DNA from: Nocardioides zhouii
GTDB lineage: Bacteria > Actinomycetota > Actinomycetes > Propionibacteriales > Nocardioidaceae
Reading direction: 5' to 3'
Length of the DNA: 64,000 bases
NCBI RefSeq assembly: GCF_004137345.1
Contig: NZ_SDWV01000001.1
Span: forward strand, 1 to 64,000
Below the pieces are notes generated by a model that saw only the letters and a program-made list of their open reading frames with translations, was not told where the DNA came from and searched no databases. A program made the translations under genes and the position numbers. Shown here piece after piece: positions 35,601 to 41,374 of this stretch; positions within the stretch are counted from its first letter, which is position 1, and every line of letters begins with the position of its first letter.

Positions 35601-37286
35601 CAGGTCACCGGTCTGGATGCCGAAGCCGACGTCGAAGGTGCTGTCGAGGGCAACGGCCTCCGCCTGGGCGGGCGGGAGCTCCTTGTCGGGGTCCTCCGGG
35701 TCCCGCGGCGCGCGAAGACCGGTCAGGCCGACCAAGGCACCGACGGTGCCGGGGTTGCCGAGGTCGAGGTCCTTGCTGCCGGTAGCCTGCGCGATGCCGA
35801 CCGACACGTCGAGGCGATCCGCCCCCAGCGAGGCCGAGGCGGTCGTCAAGCCGCCCAGCTCCTTGATCCGGGCAACGATTTCCTGCACGGTGTGCGGCAT
35901 CGAGCGCGCAGTGAGCTGCTGGCCCTGGGCGGTGAAGCTCACCTGGAGGTCGGGCTCGCCGTCGGAACCCGTGATCTCGACGACCCCCGAAGGAGCCTGG
36001 CCGACGGCGGCGGCCGGCGGCGTGCCCACGATCGAGCCGGAATCCTTGAGGCTCCAGCTGACTCCCGTCAGGTTGCCGAGGCCCTGCGCCGTGGTCGCCT
36101 GGCAGTAGACGGTGTCGCCGGGAGCGGCGATGCCGATCGGCGGGTTCTCCGGGGACAGGCCGCAGACGACCTGGGCGGCCGCAGCGGTCGAGAGCAGGTC
36201 GAGCAGTCGGTCGCCCGGCGCGAACAGGTCGGAGGTGCCGCCGCCGAGGTTCGGGAACGGCACGTCGGCTGCGTCCTGCAGCGCGAGCACGGTGCCGGTG
36301 TACTGCGCGAGCGAGGTGAGTCCGTCGACCATCGACAGGTCGGTGGCCTGGGTGAGCTTGTCGCCGTAGTCGCGGTCGGCGTCGGATGCTGAGGGCCACA
36401 CGCCGTCGGTCGGGGTGCTGGCGGCGTCGACGGCCAGGAGGCCGGTCCGCTCGGCGACGGTGCCCCCGCTGAGCGAGGTGGGCAGCGCGAGGTTGAAGCG
36501 GACGTCGATCGTGTTGGTGCCGGTCTCGACCCGGAACAGGTCGGGAAGCGTCGAGTAGCGCAGGTCCTCCAGGGTCAGCACGCCGCGCCCGTCGGGGTCG
36601 CGCATGGTGATGACCTGGTCGCGGTGGATCTGGTAGCGACCGCCGGTCACCCCGACGTCGGTGAATCCCTGGCGGGCGTCGAAGGCGGTGAGGCCGGTCT
36701 TGTCGATGTCGACCGAGAGGTCCATGACCGGCTGGCTGACCAGGGCGACCCGGAGCAGCGGGTCGGGCTCGTCCAGGTCGACGGCGACGACGAAGGGGTC
36801 GCTGGCCCGGGTCTCGAGGGCCACGGTGACGTTGCCGGCACCGTCGTTCCGGCCGAAGCGCAGGTCGCCGTCGTCGTGGACCAGCGCGAGCGGGGCGGTG
36901 ACCGTACGCTCGTACGTGAACGCGATCGTGTCGGGGACGCCGTCGTCGACGACCGTGATCCCCTCGACGGCCTCGAGGGCGTCCTGGAGGTTCGTGCCCT
37001 GGAGCGCCTCGTCGAAGCTCTCGGTGAGACTGGCGTCGAGGCCGAGCACGTCGGCGAGCGAGGTGTCGGTGAACGGCAGCGGAGTCGTCAGCTGGGGCGT
37101 CTGGCCGACGGCGGAGATGGCTCCCGCCAGCGCGAGCACGCCGATCCGCTTCGCCGACTCGCCGTCGGCCGGGGCGGCTGCTGCCTGGGCGGCGGACGAC
37201 AGCGCCGCCGGGCTCACCAGGACGACGGTCATGCCGCCGACGGCCAGGAGTGCGGTGACGCGACGACGAGTACCGGTGATGCTCAC
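26679..37286 (-). CDS. Giant secreted RTX (calcium-binding repeat) protein
   Basis: About 3535 residues. GTG 37286 was chosen because GGGGGGA lies 5 bases upstream; an ATG 21 bases earlier is possible. A Sec-type signal (TRRRVTALLAVGGMTVVLVSPAALSS, cleavage near AQA-AAAP) leads to about 2000 residues of acidic, beta-rich sequence with FlgD- or Ig-like character but no domain I can name. RTX nonapeptides of GGxGxDxL type fill roughly residues 2045-3385, in blocks separated by short linkers such as ITRPTS and LRLHDVATL. The last 70 residues are non-RTX with two Cys and no sorting signal. No type I secretion genes are nearby. Likely a large Ca-stabilised surface or released protein; activity unknown. 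Confidence 0.92.
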   Translation of the reverse strand: MSITGTRRRVTALLAVGGMTVVLVSPAALSSAAQAAAAPADGESAKRIGVLALAGAISAVGQTPQLTTPLPFTDTSLADVLGLDASLTESFDEALQGTNLQDALEAVEGITVVDDGVPDTIAFTYERTVTAPLALVHDDGDLRFGRNDGAGNVTVALETRASDPFVVAVDLDEPDPLLRVALVSQPVMDLSVDIDKTGLTAFDARQGFTDVGVTGGRYQIHRDQVITMRDPDGRGVLTLEDLRYSTLPDLFRVETGTNTIDVRFNLALPTSLSGGTVAERTGLLAVDAASTPTDGVWPSASDADRDYGDKLTQATDLSMVDGLTSLAQYTGTVLALQDAADVPFPNLGGGTSDLFAPGDRLLDLLSTAAAAQVVCGLSPENPPIGIAAPGDTVYCQATTAQGLGNLTGVSWSLKDSGSIVGTPPAAAVGQAPSGVVEITGSDGEPDLQVSFTAQGQQLTARSMPHTVQEIVARIKELGGLTTASASLGADRLDVSVGIAQATGSKDLDLGNPGTVGALVGLTGLRAPRDPEDPDKELPPAQAEAVALDSTFDVGFGIQTGDLEQGEGRATYLLPNDASLLTIANLEATPPSGVTDLPARIGFLQVKADLTELGLGKVGDGPAVELTRVLSGGASATAALPISDLLTEDGALDTDQIDLTSAVTASIAFTATEEPLSGSTFATGPDAAEGEATVSWSPTGLPTVTVSEGYIPLRVFDPVPAAFFAGTAAVSGNGVRIDVSPRPDGRTLYDVLNVPANPGVEVARRLIADGAACQNVTIVDDDSLTCQELAPDDEPAFTDGQPVNAIVLGDPFAMRDSVIEGLATTLAGFDRLAGDNVTETPSLDFDQYTSTLPLVDLTPAQLAVEREALSQGIAAFARSATEDEVGTAAVPVSSAQELARAVTKLVKTSGSAASYTPELTYSLGSNALGISLEASAPADTFLAAPLRFDDAVPGGRGQVASGPTRATTDAETVQQTVPVKVVSTTTLAINVSRTTARPVVAAATGTDSRATVDRSGADLDEHPLTAGVSELAVIGEGSSATLGVQVLTDYDATNEQLQTQRRNLRDPDRAATADLPVGVDDVISYAADATDSSGGAGAAQPAPDAMQVRFLAEGLDGLAAALGSAMDGAAPRNLDPETLTPISAPLIGTNLDAGAGVPDTLTTLTSSLRDEFGDLAIDEQTTGAALKEALEVAVATAITDTDGLADVDAPDVAVTVTCGTGEDCDPAPCAPVEPLPGEEPVEPEVCTTDTPTGWETVTVGFELENDAPIVGETPFQTGLAGLEVRSVEMVDTTTNWTLPVTLQLKRGVGPQVVVGEGDQLLLDVEASLPEDGIDAIVGYLPARLSLSDDDCEPCRDEDPEDPKDTPPDPDGGIATSIVIEPAAETYDLFDLYDGELKALPAFAESEKGPGAPSDDEAGLSLDFQTITERDDKSLGTFGLSGYIDIPWSTDEGFDVTEVVDGKDEVIGVTYNSVKLDVGDVAAAVATPFAVVDPYLAPVRDVIDVLRTPIPVISDLSELAGGDEVSLLFLLETLAAATEKPQLELATRVIGLVEGAVGIIGTLAPIAEGNVELEALADVGALLTVQPSDVALYGKCTETVSTSTTTGTTTATKKAAPQPCPDEATAVEDAAKAGAAGQTTGANRAGARNTRAKVAQSTRDITGQLPGFTLPFLSDPDQLVDVLTGEGEVSYFRLDLGTLAAQVAYSAKFGPIMAGPVPIVPFVGGSISVEGRLAMGFDSYPQTLAARSVSPGDVSALIDIYKNDFDGGDVIREGFYVDDLDADGVDVPEVALVTTLEAGAGVSIGIVTAGLKGGITLSINLDINDPDDDGRLRTAEIRDVFSGDAACIFDASAELEAFISIFVEIELLLTSLEYEFDILRLGPYTLFEYGCPDRTPRLVYRTGNSLTLTSGDQSGMRYETGTAETDKADDFEVRQFDRVRIVDEEEVPYTAYEISGFGRVQNVEVTEDAGIWTVQIYQAGITLSTEKQGEPFDLTSEPTFEADGGVLKDKISFLTGEEYEQDTVTKEFTLATTPFTTSVTRLTGGVDDDVLVSGEGNDSGIDGGDGNDSIETGLGNDVANGGIGNDVVGGGAGRDDLTGGDGDDRLEGGPGGDRVNGEAGGDSLVGGPGRDVRALLVLPNGSDDDVVARQVRLGFDSGDVLVGGGGGDVVDGGDGGDVVVGGEAASLTGVTLGSLFTTGTRRVDVLVEGVEDDDGTITPDEENTFSEEDVDIDTAKTPTPAELDDLCISGDEITGAGTTDFVTGGPESDVVVGGNAADTLDGGDGPDEICGRGGDDQISGDSSDDDEDSDDVIRGGADNDRADGGPGNDVMFGDDVTLVRGGERFLDGSLGDSDQHDGDGRDFLDGGDGGDIVAGGDGSDLLVGGLGDDATYGEGQDTTADGGAAPALDQRLLACNQTTRVVRGLIDLDGDLYAGEAEDGLTADTGQLAGLDVTDGVLQAPGSSEVYEGLLGSDVVVLGGQVDLDRDGNATGDPDDTGFIDLPSMLGTGTGAGSNSQGDCILAGEGNDELRGGTGSDYLGAGDGTDLGDGGDGNDLLLGDDGTDVLLGGPHHDVIVGGLGDDHLQGENGDDRLRGNEGYDDLVGGSDTSESGDGQDVLLGGREDDVLVAENGVAVSRAIVDDVTDAAVPWNDLPWVPDAVTVSEGSDLVFDSSAVQCSSATPTRWLTTLVGDGVDGTPAASPGTADLAYDELYGGFGCDVVIGSTGRDLVRGGQDSDLVEGGPGSDFGYGDDGDDVVIGGSTFDATEDGAFTTDRDSAGVADGGDVLRGDGGPDAIDGSDLVAGDNALPIRVEGLVGPDYVLRLHDVATLTTAPSATTRGGDILDGGGLTDRLFGQGGADTIRGDLGDDYVEGNDGGDTITGGDGADDIIGGSSTNDAMPLGGTGGRLSASLTGPLDASAAGLLDGGTDVIDSGAGADVVLGDNGRITRPTSMTRHIARADEAGTTGVSDADLITGGTDADRLFGQGGNDVIDAGSGEDHVEGNEGADGLTGGADADVIIGGSSLSPDGRGTLDDAVSRARTQLDGNDVISGDVSSAGAVASDLILGDNATVLRLTSGRLITQLADVATISTAPAATPAPGTSGADTIWGGSPPAGGAGASDRVFGQGGNDRVTTGSASDYVEGNSGTDTLYGGSGDDDLIGGSSATNGRPLGLDGARLSEGMTPRLDPTAATLADELDTVYGGGGNDTVLGDNGRITRPTSGGHPVPDVAMADTANALSYGSDLLLGEDGNDTLYGQLDDGVALGSGDRLEGGTGNDTMLGDLATVKHTLASTFGPPKTLTVKGTTIAEAIYVSGSFVPETYVPQNQAQNGGPDVALGGDGNDAFFLGNGNDIANGEVGMDTMFGGDDDDILWGGADHDRLFGGYGADDLDLKDKSETDTEPVIVPEIRDTADEDGISSTTNGKDFIYGGYGPDEMQADVGSVGRDTTADQMIDWVGAHNVYYVCNGAYGQGKIIRESSPDMMAMLTALADASGSRELSDRLFGGFWDLGLVNNSDRSANTAKSPEYPGNFATSEC

Positions 37287-37695
37287 GATTGTCCCCCCGT
37301 GGCCCACGCACTATGCGAACCGGCCCCTTCACGGGAGTCAACCTCACGCTCGCCGTTTGCGATACGAAGCTGGCCGTTATGTGTGACGCGAGGCGCTTCC
37401 TAGAGAATTTGGTCTAGACCACCACGTGGAGAGTAGGCAGATCCTGCGGGTATCACGCGGATCCACCTGTCGTGCGAGCTCCTGGTCCGGACATGCAGAC
37501 GGTGCCGCGCGATGCGCGGGTTGAGTGGCCCACCGAGAACATCGGTGTCTCGGGCGCTAGCGAGTGTCTTGACAGAAACGTGGACGCCCGCATCACGCCT
37601 CACGGCGCAATACTGCGTCCTAGTGGGCGTTGTGAGCGCCTCGAGCACACGGCCCATGTGCCGCGGACTCGGCGACCTAGCCGATGGCGGCCGAA
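37287..37695. other. Intergenic region upstream of the RTX gene
   Basis: About 400 bases with no convincing gene. It presumably holds the RTX promoter on the minus strand (not assigned). Short frames such as one on the minus strand at 37400-37657 show no family features or ribosome site. The composition is slightly less G+C-rich than the flanks, as at the edge between chromosomal and acquired DNA. Confidence 0.5.
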
Positions 37696-37878
37696 CTACC
37701 TCGACGGACCCGTCTTATGGGAAGCATCCTCGTCGCATTGGTACGCCGAGCGCATTCGCAGATCGTCGCGGGGATCCGCTGGCGCACAGCACCCGCGAGC
37801 GGGTTGTCCCCTTCGCGACGACATCCAAGTTGCCCCGACCACCACAAGGACGAACATCCCGAAGGCCAGATAGGCCAT
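37696..37878 (-). CDS. Possible small single-span membrane protein
   Basis: 60 residues from ATG 37878, with GGAG six bases upstream. MAYLAFGMFVLVVVGATWMSS is one membrane helix, followed by a short basic, Cys-containing tail (GCCAPADPRDDLRMRS). Small proteins of this style are common beside metal-handling genes in actinobacteria. A plus-strand frame overlaps it, so reality is not certain. Confidence 0.4.
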   Translation of the reverse strand: MAYLAFGMFVLVVVGATWMSSRRGQPARGCCAPADPRDDLRMRSAYQCDEDASHKTGPSR

Positions 37879-38045
37879 CTGCGTCTCCGCTCCCAAGCGT
37901 CGTGGTGGTTGGCGGGCACAGGCGGCAACTGAAACAAGCCGCAGATCAATCTACTTTTCGTGCGCTCATGGGGACCAGCGTGTCCAACGAGGTCGGGTCT
38001 GGGGCCGGCTGCATGGTACCGAGGTTGCGCCTCGGACCAATCCGG

Positions 38046-38061
38046 TGTGACGTGGGTCACG
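38046..38061. promoter_or_regulatory. CRP/FNR-like palindrome upstream of the CHRD gene
   Basis: TGTGACGTGGGTCACG fits TGTGA-N6-TCAC(A), the half-sites of CRP-family regulators, 42 bases before the CHRD start codon. Which CRP-family protein would bind is unknown. Confidence 0.4.
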
Positions 38062-38102
38062 AATCCCAAGCGGGGGACCCCACCACCATCTAGGAGTTTC
38101 AC

Positions 38103-38606
38103 ATGTTCGACAGCAAGAAGAAGCGTTTCGCGATCGCTGGAGCGACGGCCGCAGCGGCCATCACCGCCGTCGTGGTTCCCATGGGCATGGCTGTCGCCGG
38201 CCACACCAACACCGTGCTCGAGGCCGACCTCAAGGGTCGCGCCGAGGTCGGCACCAGCAACCGGATCGCAGGTGACCCCAACGGCAGGGGTGAGGCCTAC
38301 GTCTTCGGCGTCGACGGCGACCCCACCACGCTCTGCTACGTCCTGACGGTCGACAAGATCGGCACGGCCGCAGCGGCGCACATCCATGAGGGAGCCGCTG
38401 GAACCAACGGACCAGTAGTGGTCAACCTGGCTGCACCGGCCGACGGCAACGCAGCGGACTGCTTGACCGAAGGCGAGCCGGGCAAGTTCGTCGGGGACCA
38501 GACCGTCGCGGAGATCCTGGCCAATCCCAGCAACTACTACGTGAACGTGCACAACGCCGAGTACCCCGGCGGCGCGATCCGCGGACAGCTGATGGCCGAG
38601 CGCTGA
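38103..38606 (+). CDS. Exported CHRD-domain protein
   Basis: 167 residues. The N-terminal signal (KKKRFAIAGATAAAAITAVVVPMGMAVAG) is followed by one CHRD domain: EADLKGRAEVG...PNGRGEAYVFGVDG, CYVLTV, AAHIHEGAAGTNGPVVVNL, and a C-terminal YYVNVHNAEYPGGAIRGQL. CHRD domains are extracellular beta-sandwich modules of unknown bacterial function, often metal- or stress-linked. TAGGAG precedes the ATG. It converges with the TlpA-like pseudogene 2 bases away. Confidence 0.9.
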   Translation: MFDSKKKRFAIAGATAAAAITAVVVPMGMAVAGHTNTVLEADLKGRAEVGTSNRIAGDPNGRGEAYVFGVDGDPTTLCYVLTVDKIGTAAAAHIHEGAAGTNGPVVVNLAAPADGNAADCLTEGEPGKFVGDQTVAEILANPSNYYVNVHNAEYPGGAIRGQLMAER

Positions 38607-38608
38607 GC

Positions 38609-39194
38609 TCAACTCCGCCCGACGCGCGCGGCCACGTTGCCGTCGCCATCAATGATCAGGCTGCTGGGGATGGCTGCGCTGGGGATCAAGGAGCCAAAGG
38701 GCAGTAGTACTTCTCCGACTGGATCGAAAACGCTCGGATACGGCACCTTGAACTTCTTCACGAAGGTGTTTGCCGACGCGCGGCTGTCGCGGGTGTCGAT
38801 GCCGACGAACCGGACGCCTTGGGCGGCGGTGTCGTTAGCGACGCGGACGAGCCCGGGGGTTCGGCGCGGCACGGGCCGCACCACGATCCCCACACGTTGA
38901 TGACGATGACCTGGCCGTCAGGTCGTCGGTGTTGAACGCGGCGTTGTCGAGGGTCCGTCCCTCAAGTGGTGGTGCGGGCTCGCGATCGCCTGCCGGGTAG
39001 AGGGTGAGGCCGGGTTCGGCGATGCCGCGGTCGGCGCTGGTGGGGTTGGAGCTCCACGGGGTGGTGCGGCCCAGCCACAGCACGAGGAGCACGGCTGCGA
39101 TGCCGGCAGTTGCGGTGAGTGCGATGCGGGTCGGGCCGGCGGGGCGTCGTGGTCCCGTCAGGCTCGGTTGCTGGGTGTCCTCGGTGTCGGTCAT
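38609..39194 (-). pseudogene. TlpA-like thioredoxin, broken by two frameshifts
   Basis: The protein is spread over three frames. Frame one gives a membrane-anchored N-terminus (ALTATAGIAAVLLVLWLG) to NTDDLT. After a one-base deficit near 38914-38918, a second frame reads QVIVINVWGSWCGPCRAE, containing the CGPC redox site. After another one-base deficit in the run of five C bases at about 38854-38860, a third frame reads PGLVRVANDTAAQGVRFVGIDTRDS to the end. Repaired, it would be a TlpA/ResA-type thiol-disulfide oxidoreductase of about 195 residues. Real inactivation or assembly error cannot be told apart here. Its ATG overlaps the lipoprotein stop (ATGA). Confidence 0.85.
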
Positions 39195-39757
39195 GGGACG
39201 CTCAGCTCGATCTGCTGGTCGGGTTCGAGCAGGAGGTCGGCGGGATCGCCCGGCACGGAGGTGCCGTTGCTGGTGACCTTCACTTCCTCACCGCTTCCGG
39301 CCCGGACGCCACCGATCTGCGTCGGGGTGAGCGCTACGCCCCACTGGATGAACAACTGGCCGAGCGTGAACTCCTCGCCGACTGTGTCGGCTTCGATGTG
39401 GATGGTGCCGTCGCCTTCGTGGGTGTGGACTGCGGACATGGCACCCGTGGCGGGGTCGACGCCGATGTTGGGCGTGACCGGTACCGGTCGTCCGTCGATG
39501 ATGATGCTCAGGCGGGGATGGTAGTGCTCAGCAGTGCCCATCGGGCCGAGGTCGAGGCCCGCGGCCGCGACCCTTTTCGGGACCTCAGTGGGTGCGGGCC
39601 ACGGTGGGCCGGAAGTGTCGTCGGGCGCGACGCCTCCCGAGCCGAACGCGCCTGAGCTCGAGCTGGTCGAACTGGTCGGGGCCGGGTCGGTACTGCAACC
39701 GGCGACTGTGAGGGTCAGCGCTGCGAGGCCAGCGGCCACGACAAAGGTGGTGTTCAC
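39191..39757 (-). CDS. Lipoprotein of the copper cluster, His-containing
   Basis: 188 residues. Lipobox LTVAGC at about 16-21 (lipidated Cys21), then a Ser/Gly/Pro linker and a globular part with GTAEHYHPRLSIIIDGRPVPV, AVHTHEGDGTIHIEADT and FTLGQLFIQWG. The repeated His residues suggest metal binding. It is directly coupled to the TlpA-like gene. A similar pair (this lipoprotein type with TlpA) occurs in other actinobacteria as I recall; its role is unknown. Confidence 0.7.
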   Translation of the reverse strand: MNTTFVVAAGLAALTLTVAGCSTDPAPTSSTSSSSGAFGSGGVAPDDTSGPPWPAPTEVPKRVAAAGLDLGPMGTAEHYHPRLSIIIDGRPVPVTPNIGVDPATGAMSAVHTHEGDGTIHIEADTVGEEFTLGQLFIQWGVALTPTQIGGVRAGSGEEVKVTSNGTSVPGDPADLLLEPDQQIELSVP

Positions 39758-39864
39758 GTGGTGTGCTCCGGAGGGTCAGAGTTAGTCGGCTGTCGGTTGA
39801 CGAAGTGAAGTCAGGTGGGGCCGTGCGGACGCCATCGCCGCCGATGACGTCCGTACGGCATCTC

Positions 39865-40491
39865 TCAGGACTCCAGGAGCCCCTTCATCGTCTCGACCTC
39901 AGCGGTTTGGGACGTCGCGATGTCGCCGGCGAGATCTACGGCGGCCTTGTACTGTCCGTCGCCCTGCTCGGACTTCGCCATCTCGATTGCGCCTTCGTGG
40001 TGCTCGACCATCATTTCCAGCCACATGGTCTGGAAGTCGGCGTCGGAGGCGTCTTCGAGTGCTCCCATGTCGTCGGAGGTCATCATCCCCGGCATGTTCT
40101 CGTCGTCCATGGAGCCGCCCATGTCGTCCATGTCGTGACCGGCGTTGGAGTGGTCGCGCACGGTCTCGGGGACTTCTTCGTCCCAGTCGGTGAGCCAGTC
40201 GGTGAACGTCTCAATCTCCGGGGCCTGTGCTTCGCGGATCTGTTCTGCCAGCTGCTGAACCTCAGGGTCAAGAGGTCGCTCGATGGTCAGATCCACCATC
40301 GAAAGTGCTTGGGCGTGGTGCTGAAGCATCTGGGAGGCGAACTCCACGTCAGCATCGTTGTGCTCGGTAGTAGACACCTCCGACGACGTGGCGGTGCTGG
40401 CGTCGTCGTTGCCGCAGGCGGCAGCGGTCAGAGCCAACGCGGCGGTGAGGGTGAGCGCGCCGAGGGCGCGGGTGGTGCGGTTGGTACGCAT
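39865..40491 (-). CDS. DUF305 lipoprotein
   Basis: 208 residues. Signal and lipobox ALTAAACG (Cys26), then the DUF305 four-helix fold: DVEFASQMLQHHAQALSMVDL and later FQTMWLEMMVEHHEGAIEMAKSE, each with the HH pair typical of the family. A Met/Asp-rich stretch (DMDDMGGSMDDENMPGMM, about 120-137) between them could bind copper. DUF305 proteins often accompany copper and silver resistance genes, as here. Confidence 0.92.
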   Translation of the reverse strand: MRTNRTTRALGALTLTAALALTAAACGNDDASTATSSEVSTTEHNDADVEFASQMLQHHAQALSMVDLTIERPLDPEVQQLAEQIREAQAPEIETFTDWLTDWDEEVPETVRDHSNAGHDMDDMGGSMDDENMPGMMTSDDMGALEDASDADFQTMWLEMMVEHHEGAIEMAKSEQGDGQYKAAVDLAGDIATSQTAEVETMKGLLES

Positions 40492-40579
40492 AGGGGTTTC
40501 TCCTGAGGGCAGGCGTGACTAAAGGGGCAGCGGCGTGCCGCCTCGCCCCGGGCTGGGCGGGGTGGCGGCGTGCTGCCTT

Positions 40580-41065
40580 TCAGCACCTGATGACGGAGAA
40601 GTTCCAGGCGTACGGTGGTCCGGTTCCGAGGCGGGCGGTGGCCCACGGGGTGCCGGCGGTGGGGACGGTAGGGCGATGCGCCCAAACGCGTGGCCTACGG
40701 CGTAGGCCGAGGAACAGGAGCAGAAGCGCACCGGCTGTGGCGGCAAGCATGGCGAAGCAGAGCATCACCATGCTGCCCAGGCTGTGACCGTTATCCCCAT
40801 CCGGTGCAGTGCTGGACATGCCAGCGTCCGGCCCGGCTGCTGGGGTGGCGACCAAGCCAGTGGACATGTCGCTGTGCGCGCCAGCCATGGGGCTGGTCAC
40901 CGCGCTGGTCATGGTGGAGTGGTCGGTGGTGCTCATGCCCATGACGCCGTGGCTGCTTAGGGCGTGCATTCCGATGATGCCGAGAACGATGGACGCCACG
41001 AAAGCGGTGAGGAGCGCGGGCACAGCCCTGCTCACCGTGTCGGTCCTTCGACGCATCGTGGTCAT
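40580..41065 (-). CDS. DUF6153-like small membrane protein
   Basis: 161 residues. Two membrane helices (about 18-38 VPALLTAFVASIVLGIIGMHAL and 95-118 SLGSMVMLCFAMLAATAGALLLLFLG) flank an extracellular Met/His/Ser/Thr-rich loop (GVMGMSTTDHSTMTSAV...AGAHSDMS). This layout matches proteins annotated DUF6153, frequent next to copper genes in actinobacteria (from memory). The loop suggests metal capture outside the membrane. Confidence 0.7.
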   Translation of the reverse strand: MTTMRRRTDTVSRAVPALLTAFVASIVLGIIGMHALSSHGVMGMSTTDHSTMTSAVTSPMAGAHSDMSTGLVATPAAGPDAGMSSTAPDGDNGHSLGSMVMLCFAMLAATAGALLLLFLGLRRRPRVWAHRPTVPTAGTPWATARLGTGPPYAWNFSVIRC

Positions 41066-41135
41066 CTCTTCCAGCCTACGGGCGTAGGTGATGTCGGCCC
41101 AGTTGAGGTGGGGTGCGCCAATCGGGAGGGCGTGG

Positions 41136-41348
41136 TCAGTCCATCATCGCCTGGTGACCAGGCGAGGTCATCACGTGCTCGTGGCCCGGTGACGACATGA
41201 AATGCTCATGCCCCGGTGCGTTCATCATCACGCTCATTCCGGGGGGTGTGTCGCCGTTGCCCTGCGCGGCGAGCGCTGCGCCGGGAACGGCGAGCAGTGC
41301 GATGGCCGTGGCGCTGCCCACGATTGCTGACCGAAGGTGGATCTTCAT
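41136..41348 (-). CDS. Exported His/Met repeat peptide, likely copper-binding
   Basis: 70 residues. A signal peptide (SAIVGSATAIALLAVPGAALA, cleavage after ALA) releases a mature peptide of about 43 residues with three tandem units of the form PGHEHxM(S/T)S: APGHEHFMSS, PGHEHVMTS, PGHQAMMD. Alternating His and Met residues are typical Cu(I)/Cu(II) ligands. AAGGGA is 8 bases before the ATG. It lies directly downstream of the CopA-type ATPase and is probably co-transcribed. Confidence 0.75.
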   Translation of the reverse strand: MKIHLRSAIVGSATAIALLAVPGAALAAQGNGDTPPGMSVMMNAPGHEHFMSSPGHEHVMTSPGHQAMMD

Positions 41349-41374
41349 CTTGGTTCCCTTCTAGGTGGTGCAGG

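Noticed and set aside
26631..36392. A 3253-residue open frame on the plus strand
   Set aside because: It is antisense to the RTX gene; its Val/Asp/Arg-rich, motif-free translation is an artefact of the repeated G+C-rich codons. The minus-strand protein has a signal peptide and clear RTX repeats.
37400..37657. An 85-residue minus-strand frame upstream of the RTX gene
   Set aside because: No ribosome site, no recognisable features, and the composition does not suggest coding.
37677..38612. A 311-residue minus-strand frame opposite the CHRD gene
   Set aside because: The CHRD protein on the other strand has signal peptide, domain motifs and ribosome site; the antisense frame has none.
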